From the NCBI GenBank assembly GCA_021613535.1, contig CP075493.1, forward strand, positions 17,360,001-17,424,000: a stretch of 64,000 nt of DNA, read 5' to 3'. The notes under the pieces are model-generated. The model was not told the origin of the DNA and ran no database searches. It saw only the letters and a program-made list of their open reading frames with translations. Shown here piece by piece: positions 23,285 to 34,161 of this stretch; positions within the stretch are counted from its first letter, which is position 1; every line of letters begins with the position of its first letter. The DNA comes from Adineta vaga (Eukaryota > Rotifera). A program made the position numbers and the translations under genes.

Positions 23285-24256
23285 TTCGTGCGTATTTTCT
23301 CTTGAGAAGAAAGCAAACATATGAACGATGTGGCTAACAGCGACATATCTAGACCGTTTCTGAAAATTATTAGTATAGTTCACCTTTAGATTTCCCAAAA
23401 TATTCTCGACGTTGATAAATCTTCATGAGTACTTTTTGGAGTCGAATTGTAAAGCTGAGGAAACATAGATTTCCGTTAAATTTAATGTTATCTTTTTGTA
23501 CATATATTGATTTTAAAATGTAGTTTCTTATGTTGCTGATTAAAGTACTTCTCTATTTCGTTGTACTCTGTAATTATTATTTGCTACTAATTCGTTCTGT
23601 GAAAAAAATAAACAAAACACTTATTTATTTTGCAGCGTTGGTATGACGTTAAGAATTAAACAAACTCTTTTTGAAGATGTGAGTGTGAGTAAGTCAAAAG
23701 AATAACGACACCCACACCCTCTGTCTGTATATTATGGTCACTGGAAAAAATCTTATTAGAACGAATAAAAGTAATCATATATATGCAAGAAAAGAAAGAG
23801 AACGAGCATGAAAAATATCTATACTATGATTCATCTTATGATATATTCTAATTACGTGCTATAATAGTTGTTATTGTCTCCATATCCAACCATACTGGGA
23901 AAAAAAGAAAAAAGCTCGCATAGACAACCACTTCGTCATTACTTGTATTTCAAGTTTATTATCCAGTACAAAATGGTTTTTTCCAATTTAGTTAATCGCT
24001 CCGAGACTATCGCCGTATATATTACGGCTTGTAAACCTTCATATTTATTAAACTCAATTGTTTTGATGTTTTGTTTTCTTTTTCTATTTCAAAGTTTTTT
24101 TTATCTGCATCGTTACAATAAGAACAAATATTATAATTACAATAGTTAATATTCTTCAGATTTTATAACGGATTCTGACGTTACAACATCAGAAGTAAAG
24201 ATCAATTTACTGTATACGCGAACTTATTGCAAGACGTCTCATCATCGCTGTAAACA
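23285..24256. other. Intergenic; one diverged fold-back repeat
   Basis: AT-rich DNA with no supported gene. Degenerate arms TGAAGATGTGAGTGTGAG and CGACACCCACACCCTC lie at 23671-23720. Confidence 0.5.
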
Positions 24257-27054
24257 ATGAGTTCAACATCGAACAACGATAATGATGTAAGACGAATGCA
24301 AATTCGTCAATTTTTTGTCAGTAAAATTATGCACCTATATGACTTCTGTTGATAATCTCAATAAGCATGATATAGATGTACAACATTCAGGCTTTACATA
24401 GATTTGAGAACGAGAATAAAAATCTGTAATTAAAAATTAGCGTAAGCCTTATGTTTGCACCTATTTTCGTGATCCATCTTTGCTTACCTTCAATACGATT
24501 TCTCATTTTTGTAAAGGAAAATTTATATTTTTATTGTTATTTCAGGCAATAGAACATCCCCAATCCATATATTCTGCATGGTCTGATTCATTGAAACCTG
24601 CTATAGAGAAACTATTGAACGGTTTTTCTGATGGTCTCATATTTGAAGAGTTGTTTCGAATTACCTACGCAATGGTACTCGGTAATCATGGTGAAAAACT
24701 CTATCAGAACACTCAACAATTAATTCATAAACATCTTGTTGAAAAGGTATGTCATATATTGATTTTTCATTTATTTATTAGCTTCATATATGAGCAATGA
24801 AAGGGACATCAGTGAAAGAAGGAGAAAAAGTGACCTTCGTGGGATTAGACTAGAAGGACCATCTTAATCTTAAGTTTAACGTTGTGTAATTCAATATAAA
24901 CGCCAACATTATTGTTCTTCAATTTCGTGTAGGTGAGACCAAAGCTAATTGAATTACCTTTAGCAGAATTTTTGGCTTTGCTCAAACTAGAATGGGATAA
25001 ATATAACAAAAGCATTATAATGATTCGTGACATCCTCGGCTATATGAATCGAATTTATGTTCCAGTAAAAAATCTCGAATCTATCACTGATTTGGGTTTA
25101 AGATTATTTCGAGATGATATTATTCTATTTTCGACCAGACAACGGTGTTTTATGTACGCATTGTTAGAGGTAATCGCTAACAAACGACGTGGTGAACTTA
25201 TAGATGGAACAACAATACAAGAGATGTCTCATTTCTTTACAAAATTCAATGTTCAAGAATATAATTTGTGTAATGAAGAGTTTGAAACATTATATTTACA
25301 ACATTTAAAAGAATTCTATCAATCTGAAATTGAAAAGTTGTTAATTGAAAACATTGCATTAGAATATATTAATAAAATTATTATATTCATTAACGAAGAA
25401 ATTCAACATGTTATTTTTTATTTTGATCAATCCATAGAACAACATTTTACTCAATTACTAATAGATGAATTCATCACTAAACATAAAACACGTTTGATGA
25501 AAATGGAAAAATCACGTATTTATCCAATGTTTGAATTGAATCAATATGATTAACTTAAAATTCTTTATAAACTATATCAACAAGTGCCGAGTGATTCGTT
25601 AATTATTGTTGATTGTATAAGTGAATACTTACGTGAACAAAATCAAAAATTATTTATTACAAATGAAATTCAAAGCAAAAATTTAATTTATTTTGTTGAA
25701 AATTTGATTCATTTGAAAGAAAAATTTGATTAATTTTTTAATTTTGATTTAATCATTGTTCAACAAATAAATTCCGATTTTGAATATCTAATGAATCTTA
25801 ATGAACATTATCCCGAATATTTTTCATTATTTATTTATTTATAAACAGAATTTTAATGATCAACAGATCGAAATTCTACTCAATAAAACAATTGATCTTG
25901 TAAGTTATATGAAATATCAAGACATATTCGAAGAATATTATACACAACATTTAGCTGAACATCTTCTTTCAAATCAATCGATATCAGAAGATTTGGAAAA
26001 ATATATATTATCATTATTGAATAGTAAATTTGGAAATCAATTTACATCTAAATTAGAATATATGTTACAAAATATATCTTTATCAGATATATTAACGAAA
26101 GATTTTCAATCATATGTCAATGAAAATAAAATCAATTTATATAATGTCAAATTTTCTATACGAATTTTAAAAACAGGTTTTTGGCCAATTTCTTCTCTGA
26201 CTAATCAATGTAATTTATCACCAATAATACGTAATGTTTATCAAGATTTTCAAAATTTTTATTTAAAAAAATTCAATAATCGTCGATTAACATTATTATC
26301 ACAATTTGGTTCAGCTGATTTAAAAATAATATTTTATAATAAATTAATGATGAAAGAACAAAAATATATTCTTCAAATATCAACATATCAAATGTTGATA
26401 TCAATGTTATTTAATATTAAAGATTATTGGTCATTTAAAGTTAGTTTATTATTTAATTTTACAAAATCTATATACTATTTCATTTTAGAAGATCGTAGAT
26501 GAAACAAATATCAATATAGATGATGTCGAACAAACTTTAATTTCATTAAGTATTAATAAAAATATTCTTCTTAAAGAACCAAAGAATGAATCTATTCAAT
26601 TGAATGATCGATTTTTTGTCAATGATTCGTTTATATGAAAATTTTATCATATTCAAATCTATTCATTGAATGTCAAAATTAAAAATAAAACAGAAAATCA
26701 AAATACTCAAAATAAACTCGATGATCGTCGTAAGAATGAAATTAAAGCAGCTATTGTACGAATTATGAAATCATGTGGAACAATGACACATAATCAATTA
26801 ATTACTGAAGTATGTTTTTATTTTAATTCTAATATGAAATTTATTGTCATGTAAACTTTGTTCTTTTTCTTTAGCTTATTGGAGAACTTCAATCTCGCTT
26901 TAAACCTAATTCAGAGTCGATTAAACGAAAAATAGAAGAATTAATTGAAAAAGATTATTGATAACGATCAAAAGACGATAGGTATTTTAAATCTAATCAT
27001 TTATTTTATTATCTATTTATATTTTATTTAGACAAATATATGTTTATATAGCTT
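24257..27054 (+). pseudogene. Cullin-3-like pseudogene
   Basis: Cullin 3 is the scaffold of BTB-adaptor ubiquitin ligases. Here a possible first exon (24257, MSSTSNNDNDVRRMQIRQF) is followed by exons at 24546-24746 and 24933 onward that match the cullin repeats (FEELFRITYAMVLGNHGEKLY, MIRDILGYMNRIYV, GLRLFRDDII). The later part keeps the cullin homology block (KTGFWPISSLTNQCNLSPI, GSADLKIIFY) and the neddylation region IKAAIVRIMKS including the acceptor-type Lys. The exact C terminus RQIYVYIA is in a last exon ending at 27054. In-frame stops at 25551, 25731 and 25842, a frameshift near 25842, and stops near 26636 and 26958 show it is dead despite well-kept exon borders. Intron positions were inferred by eye. 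Confidence 0.8.
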
Positions 27055-28526
27055 GAGATATCATCAATCAAGAAACTACTATCAAATGTCACAACCCGAC
27101 TAATCCATTTTCCGGATTTTTTTTTGTTAGTAACTTTCTACATCATGTATTTTCATTAATTCCGAATGGTTTTATTTAAAAAATGATAATAATATAATGT
27201 CCGTACAAATATGTATTGTCTATTTGTATTCTTCATAATAAATGTGTGTATAATAACGATATCGGCTTATCTTTTATTCAGTCGTATTCATCACCAACAC
27301 CCTCATCTACACTTCCGTTCTAACCTGAAAAAACCATAAACTAAACAAAGTAGAATTGCTCGTCTCTCGTTAATACACTTATGTTCACAATCAAATTTGG
27401 TAGTTCACGAAAATGTTCTAAAATACGAAATTTCGATTGTATATTTAGATGACAGGTCGTTCGCTCATTTGTACTACACTCGATTTCAAATTTAAAACAA
27501 ACTATGAAACATGACTGATGAATTTAATCGATATTATATAGATTATTGAAGACGAGATCTTGTATTATAAATTGCCTTAATAAAAAATTCAATATTTACG
27601 GTTTTATAAAATTTTAAACATCGTGATCAGAATCGTTGGTACATTCTAAGTAATACGCTGTCAAAAAGAATGTTTCATAAATATAACCTTTATCGATAGA
27701 CAGAATTAAAATTAAAAAAGCCGTTTAATTACCATGTCTCTTTTTGCATTGAAGATCAATGAAAAATAAATATTTTTTTGATTAATTGACATAACAAGTT
27801 TAAAAATAACCATGTTTCACCCTTTTACTCGACGAAAGTCATCTTTGTAACTGAAAAAGCATGATATAAGTTGCGTGTTTAACAAAGAAAAATATTCTTT
27901 TCATATCAAACATCATATACCATTACTATAACCGGAACGAAATTATATCATCAAAAACCATTTTGAGGTGTGGATCTGGGTCTGAATTAGACTTTACTCT
28001 TAAACCTCACCCACACCCTCAATATTTGCATACGATGAAAAATTGAAATGTACACGTAACAAGAAGAGTCACCTGTTTTTTTCTCAATTCTTTGTTCTCA
28101 TACAATGAATCACTACGCTTTTTATATTGATTTATTCTCCACTCATATCGTTACTATTTATTCAAATCTGTGAATGAAACATACAAGATATCTTATTGCC
28201 CGATTCGATATTTTTTCAGTATTTATTCTTTCATATATATATGCGTTCCAAGTCTGATTACATTGATTCGAAGTGAAACTTGATGAGTTCTATCACATAC
28301 AATCACAACATTTTTATTTCACACTTACACCCTTTTTTAAGTTAAAAACTTCTTGTTTATATTTTCGAATATCATTATACCACCATAAATACAAGGTCTT
28401 ACCGGAGGTCTCGAAATATTCAATAGATTTTGTATAGGATTGAATCAGATGTTTTATGCTATCTAACAAGGATCACAAATTATCACAACTAATCGATATT
28501 AAGTGCAGATTTCGATTGTAATAATT
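27055..28526. other. Intergenic; fold-back repeat at 27961-28022
   Basis: No gene was recognised. The DNA is AT-rich with one telomere-like palindrome: TTGAGGTGTGGATCTGGG faces CCTCACCCACACCCTCAA. Confidence 0.5.
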
Positions 28527-30123
28527 TGTTTATGATAATAAATATTCAACAATTTCTGATGAAATATTCTTATACATTGATAGAGTCAATTTTTCCATTC
28601 GTGGAAAAAGAAGTACCAATTGTTTCATACCTTCAAATGAATCTTCAGGGAATTTAATTTCAACATCGATTGTTTTATTTGTAGTCTGCATCGTATGAAA
28701 ATTTTCATCCCAATGAATTAAATTTAAATCTTTTTCATTATATATCAATTCTTTAAGACTTAATTTGCGAATATTTAGTAAGAACATAATTAGTTGAATT
28801 AAATCTTTGAAATAAACATAAGAAACAAAAGTGTGCAATTGAGTAACTTGTTCCAAAGGAAATAGAGATTTTAAAATAACTGGTGGAATATATTTTTGTT
28901 CCCTATAATACGACGATCCAAAACAAGTTGTTCAACATTTGACGAATAATCTGTATCATTAATTAAGGAGTTTGTGTATTTTAGTTCAATATCATAAACT
29001 GAACTCGGCTGAAGTTTTCCATTAATGAACAAATTAGTTGTATTTTGTCCTTCCACACATATTGTAAATCTTTTTTTCTTGAAAGAAAAAATATCAGAAA
29101 CTTTTATTTTTATATGAAAATGAAAATGAATTCTTACGGATAAGTGTTAATTGAATGAAAAACTATTTCACAATTAAATTCGTGTCCTATAATATTATAC
29201 GTAAAAAACCATTGTCGTTCCAATCAAAAAGGAAGATTGAAATTGTTCCATTGAATTTATATAAAGATTAGTTTCTCCAGTTACAACAACTGATGATTTA
29301 TACTGAAGATCAAAAATTCTGAGACATAACATATATCTGGAAATAAGTGATTCTCAACGACTGGCAGTTAGATAGTTTCGATCGTTCCGCGGTGAAAGAT
29401 GTAAAACTTGTACGTGATGAAAAACATATTTAATCAAAGGTTCAAAATCATCAAAATCAACATATCCCAAATGAAGATTGACATATGTTAATTGATTTGA
29501 AATAGTTGAAGAAATAATCAATCCCTTAGTGTTACCCTATATTTTATTAATCGATAAACGATGAAGTTGAGGAGCATTGGAAAGAATAATTATAAAGTCA
29601 TTAAGATGAAACTCATCTTCGATAATCAGATGTGTGATGTAACTAAGTGTGTTTGTTTTAATTTTTATGGATTCACTTCGAAATACGTAATATCCGTGTC
29701 GGAATGATATTTTACAATACTTCAATGTCGATAGTTGAAAGATTTTTTCATATATAGGACTTCTTTCGTTTCCATGCAACGTGTAAATAATGATTAATGA
29801 AGAAAAGATTAGGTAAGACTGATAAAGCATTAAAAAACTGTTCCAAGTGAGAAAATGAAATATAGTCAATAATTAATCTTTCAAGATGAACTAATTTGGA
29901 AATAATCGAAATGTTAGATAAAAAGAATTGAAGGTGAAATGGATTTGTTAAATGAAGTGATTGAATTCGATGTTGATATGGAAGAATAATATTTTCATAA
30001 TACGAAATAAAAGTTGATTTTGATATTAAATCAAGTTGAATTTGTTGAATTGATGAAAAGATTTTGAAAATGTTGATTAAGATTGAAAAAGATTTCATTA
30101 GCAAGATCTTCGAGTTTCATCAT
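28527..30123 (-). pseudogene. F-box/leucine-rich-type protein pseudogene
   Basis: The minus-strand start MMKLEDLANEIFFNLNQHF at 30123 is the beginning of an F-box, as in the many rotifer F-box proteins (normally LEDLPDEIL...IF.YF). Directly after it the frame changes and sequence typical of the C-terminal leucine-rich part follows: QQIQLDLISKSTF, HRIQSLHLTNPF, LVHLERLIIDYISF and further segments to MKQLVLLFPRMEKLTLSMYKN. About 300 bases expected between the F-box and this region are missing. Stops and frame changes at about 29750, 29540-29060 and 28870 confirm decay. The original role would be substrate recognition in SCF-type ubiquitin ligases. Confidence 0.62.
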
Positions 30124-30723
30124 GGCGTTGAAATCACAAAAAAATAATTTTGTTATGTCGATTTTATCTTTTATATTTGCAGATAACTTCAAGGAGAAGA
30201 TAAATCTTGTTTTTTTTTCTTTCAGAGTATGACACATATGAAAGAGATATTTGAACATTTCAAAGTTACTTGAAAATGAGATTTTTATCTTTATTTACAT
30301 TGGTTCATTCATCAAATATTTCACATAGGTTAACTGGTAAAAAAAAACAATTTTTTATTATTTATTATAATTTGATATTTAATACAAAATTTAAGTATTA
30401 TCACATAAGAAGTGATTCATAACTTTCGAATTGTAATAAATTTAGAATTGAGTTTTTATCATTCTTTCTTTTTTAAATCATCTTTCCACATCCATAAAGT
30501 GAGATGTTCTACTTTAGAGAGAAGATATATTAAAAATTCTCATTCAATTTAAGTAAATTCATCTCTCTATTATTAACATTATATATGTTAAAATCTATCT
30601 TTTTGATATTGGGAAATATTATAATGATTTGTAGAAAATTTTTGTTATTAAAATCAGATATATTTAAATGAGAATTTATCATCGAAACTAATATTAGTTT
30701 CACTTGACAATTTATTAGAAAAT
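30124..30723. other. Intergenic, no gene recognised
   Basis: Very AT-rich DNA between the F-box remnant and a TPR fragment; nothing further seen. Confidence 0.5.
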
Positions 30724-31371
30724 ATGGGAAAATATCAACAAGTTAAAACGTTATTAAAAAAACAATTAAAGTATGTGGAGAATAAATCTTCTCATTTAGA
30801 TGCATGTTCTCATACAGATCTTGAAGTTATTGAAAATATCAAAGGAAATTATAAATCTTCGATTAATTATCATCAAAAATCATTGATTATTAATGAAAAA
30901 TTTCCAAATAATCATCGAAATATTGAGGATGTGAGTGTGTGTAATACTCTTTTTTCAACCCACACCCTCAAGAATAAGAGAATACTCATACCCATACCCT
31001 CAACATACCACTTCGGTCTATATGAAAGATACTTTCATTCAAACCCAAAAGATTGATCAATTATATGTCGAGATACAAATCTTGGTATTGAAAATAATTC
31101 ATCATCAACAAGAATTCCAATAGTACTTACTTCATCACCTTCTGAACCTACTGATGATGATGATGATACCACTATACTATTCAATGGAAAGCAAATACCG
31201 CCTATCAAGGTTATCTTAAATTCAACAAGTTTTGTGAAAAAACAAATTTTAACAATCAGTCATGTTAAAGATGCATCGAAAATAATTCTCCTTCCAAATT
31301 TTGATGGTGAAGGTTTTGATTCTCTTGTACCTTCGTCTTATGCTATTTTTGTTAGTCAAATTTACTGAAGA
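30724..31371 (+). pseudogene. TPR fragment interrupted by a telomere-like palindrome
   Basis: The frame MGKYQQVKTLLKKQLKYVEN..LEVIENIKGNYKSSINYHQKSLIINEKFPNNHRNIEDV reads as one to two tetratricopeptide repeats of the kinesin-light-chain-like kind seen in bdelloid ART and TPR proteins. Directly after NIEDV the sequence runs into a fold-back repeat (30923-31003), so the coding sequence appears to have been cut there. A separate frame at about 31100-31371 (DDDDDTTILFNGKQIPPIKVILNSTS...) looks coding but is not recognised. Confidence 0.5.
30923..31003. repeat. Telomere-like fold-back repeat with a third arm
   Basis: GAGGATGTGAGTGTGTG faces CAACCCACACCCTCAAG. A second CATACCCATACCCTCAA follows after AATAAGAGAATACT, a loop motif found in other copies. 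Confidence 0.65.
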
Positions 31372-31700
31372 AACACATGAAAGTTAGCTGAATAATCCAC
31401 ATAAGCAGAAGTATTCACCCTTCACCCACCCTCAAAATAAAGTCTTTTAAGCATATTTATAATCATTTTAGATTATTTAATAATTTTTCTAATAAATTTA
31501 TTTTGAAGAAAAAAGATTTGAATAATATAGATTTGAAAATTAGTTCATATAGAAATTAAAATCTAACTAAAAAGAAAGAATCAATTTGTTTTTATGTTCG
31601 TGCTTGCATTTGATGTTTCCTAAGAACAAAAATACAGGACATTATCAATTTATATATTAAATAATCTAAGAAAAACAAACTCACTTGATCGAATAATAAT
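31372..31700. other. Intergenic, half-repeat only
   Basis: A lone TTCACCCTTCACCCACCCTCAA half-repeat lies near 31415-31436; otherwise AT-rich DNA without a gene. Confidence 0.45.
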
Positions 31701-32024
31701 TTAACATGTGCAGCCTCCCTGTTTCATATTGAAGTCACAAAAATCCTTCATATTATCGCGCCGACTACTATCAGCACAACAATAGTAGCTAGTAGTTAAG
31801 TAACCGATAGTGTTGGTACCGTAGTTTTGACACCGTAAAACACCTCTAGGATGTTGTACATGACGACGATTAAGATCAAATAATTCACTAAGTTTATCTA
31901 TTTGATTTCGTTCTTCCATCGATTCAAATGCATCAGAATCGTCTTGAATCCAACGACCATAACAAATTGTAATCGAAACTACTAAACATATTATTGTCCA
32001 TGTTAAGATTTTGTTAGTGTACAT
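31701..32024 (-). CDS. Small secreted cysteine-rich protein, 107 aa
   Basis: The product starts with a clear signal peptide: Lys near the N terminus, hydrophobic core ILTWTIICLVVSITICYG, then Arg-Trp. An acidic propeptide-like stretch (QDDSDAFESMEERNQIDKL) follows. A dibasic RR near residue 54 precedes a mature-like part that carries seven cysteines (RCQNY, YYCCADS, FCDFN, GGCTC). The layout of signal, acidic spacer, dibasic site and Cys-rich core is that of a processed secreted peptide. I do not recognise the family. The frame is complete, with start at 32024 and stop at 31701. Confidence 0.65.
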   Translation of the reverse strand: MYTNKILTWTIICLVVSITICYGRWIQDDSDAFESMEERNQIDKLSELFDLNRRHVQHPRGVLRCQNYGTNTIGYLTTSYYCCADSSRRDNMKDFCDFNMKQGGCTC

Positions 32025-32753
32025 CGTTATGGTATGCTTAATTTTGATGATGAAATAATAATAATAAGTTTATTCTTCTTAGTTTTATACCCCAAAAATA
32101 CGAAAAATATTTCTTATTTGTTTCATCTCAATAAAATATTCTATCATTAAGATAGACGAAAAAAAAGGTATGAATCTATTCATCCATGAATTAATCAAAA
32201 TAAAGGAAAAAAATCATTCTTTTCATGATCATCGATCATATACACAAAATGTTTTCATAAAGCAATTATTTATAATCATTGAAATGTCAACATAAATAAA
32301 ATAGAATGGTTTGATGAAAGAAAAAAACATCGTTGAATATGAAAATCATTCATCTGAAACAGAAGTGACAATTATATTCAGGGATTAAGATTTACTGAAT
32401 AATTTAACTTTATTTATTTATTTCACGAATCTTTTCATCAATTCAATACTGTAATATCAGAAAAGTAAACTAAATTCAAATGTAAATGAGAATTAATTGA
32501 CTTTTTTTGATATTTTGTTCTATCTTATTCAAGTTTTAGATACAATAATATAAACAAGTAACGTTCGTCCATAGACTCGCTCAACTCTTTCTCGTAGACA
32601 ATTCTCTACAAAAATAGGAATAACAAAGTCTTATCCTGAAAAATCGATTTCTATCAGTCTATGTGACTTTCTCCACCCAATCACGCCATCCACCTATAAT
32701 CTGAGAAAATCAGACTCTTATTCTAGTTCTTCACATCGAAATACCTCTAGAAA

Positions 32754-32806
32754 TGGGTGTGGGTTAGGAGAAAGCCTGATCCACACCCACACTCACACCC
32801 TCAAGA
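32754..32806. repeat. Telomere-like fold-back repeat
   Basis: TGGGTGTGGGTTAGG faces CCACACCCACACTCACACCCTCAAG. Confidence 0.7.
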
Positions 32807-33093
32807 TTCTTCAATTTGTCAATTTTATTGAAACATGGGGTCGATGTCAAAAATATCGAGAAATTTATGGAGAAGGTAAATTAAAAGAATTATTAAAAAT
32901 ATTTATGAATAACTTGTTCAAATGCTGTAACGAATTAACAAATGATTATTATTAAATGGATAATACATTTAGAGTTAATGAAAAAAAAAGCAATAGATAA
33001 TATTCATTAATTAAGCAAATTGGATGCATCATTATTTTTAGAGTATGCGTCTTTTATTAACTAATTTTTAACTAGTAATTAGGTTTTTAAAAT

Positions 33094-33149
33094 AGGGTGG
33101 GTGTAGGGAAAGAAGAGATACCATGGCCAACACCAATAACACACCCATG
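33094..33149. repeat. Telomere-like fold-back repeat
   Basis: GGGTGGGTGTAGGG faces ACACCAATAACACACCCATGG; the loop has AAAGAAGAGATACC. Confidence 0.55.
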
Positions 33150-33166
33150 GTCAATCACCTCTGACT

Positions 33167-33245
33167 CTTGAGGGTGTGAGTTTGGTGGATGTAGATGTGA
33201 GTGAAGAACATATAGCCACACTCCACCCCACACCCACCCTCAAGA
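33167..33245. repeat. Telomere-like fold-back repeat
   Basis: CTTGAGGGTGTGAG faces CCACACCCACCCTCAAG. The loop GTAGATGTGAGTGAAGAACATATA is nearly the same as in the copy at 41161, showing that the two are recent relatives. Confidence 0.8.
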
Positions 33246-33249
33246 TGTA

Positions 33250-33640
33250 TTTGCTGTTGATGAAATAAATTGATAAATAAGAGAATCAATTTGAGATTGG
33301 AATATACATTCTGAGATTTAATCACAACACTTTTACATTCATTAAAATAAATATCATTTAAATTATCCATTCTTGTTTTATAAACTATAATTCACAAAAT
33401 TAATAAAATCACTATGGCATATTTGATGAAATGTATATGTTATCTTGATGATTTTATCATATTTTATTGATATTTTATTACATGAACATGTTAATTTTTC
33501 TGAATAAATTAAATATAATTGTAAATATTGTTCAATTGTTGGATTTTTAATATCAATTGTTTTATCAATTTTAATTAATGATGTATAAAGGATAAGAATA
33601 AACATGTCTAAAAATAATAAAATAATGAATAATTTTGTTG
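33250..33640 (-). pseudogene. Fragment of the modular transmembrane family (see 56.7-64 kb)
   Basis: On the minus strand, STKLFIILLFLDMFILILYTSL (a membrane helix) is followed by NPTIEQYLQLYLIYSEKLTCSCNKISIKYDKIIKITYTFHQICHSDFI. The same order of helix, C-x-C-[SN] motif, I-x-Y-x-K and H-Q-I-C-x-S-x-F occurs in each module of the 56.7-64 kb gene. A fold-back repeat (33167-33245) lies directly downstream and stops interrupt the frame, so this is a broken copy. Confidence 0.6.
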
Positions 33641-33970
33641 ATATTCGTTGATTGGGTAGGGTAGTACTTGTGAATCAGTTGATGGAGAAATCGAAGGAAA
33701 AATATTGAGATTTCTGACAAATACTATTATATTGTCAAAACGGGTGCGAATACGCTGATTGTTATTGATTAATAGAAAATAATTTCAATATTATTATAAA
33801 GAAAACTTGTACATCATGTTTTTAGTTGATTTATTTCAATCAATAAATAATAACAGACAAATGTATTACACCATATAAGTAATAGAATTTTTAAACTTGA
33901 TTATAAATTTGAATGGTACTTAAATTAGAAGTAAAACCTTTTGAATTGCAATTTTTTAGACGCAAATTTT

Positions 33971-34029
33971 AGGGCGCGGGTGTGTGTTTACATGTTTTTC
34001 TTAACCACACTTACACCCCACCCTCAAGA
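33971..34029. repeat. Telomere-like fold-back repeat upstream of the LDLa-GPCR gene
   Basis: GGGCGCGGGTGTGTG faces CCACACTTACACCCCACCCTCAAG. It ends about 130 bases before the receptor start codon. Confidence 0.65.
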
Positions 34030-34161
34030 TATATCTGTGAAAATTTTCATTTCTATGCATGTCACAAATCATCATAAACAGATGCTTATATTTGTAAAGA
34101 AATATAAATATTACATTTATATAGAAAATTCAGATTATTCTATTGAATAAAAGCAAACTAA

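Larger units (their letters stand above)
32025..33154. other. Intergenic with two fold-back repeats
   Basis: AT-rich DNA with no gene recognised. Telomere-like palindromes lie at 32754-32806 and 33094-33149. Confidence 0.5.

Noticed and set aside
23868-24149. Hydrophobic 93-codon frame
   Set aside because: Low-complexity AT-rich translation with no homologous pattern or neighbouring exons.
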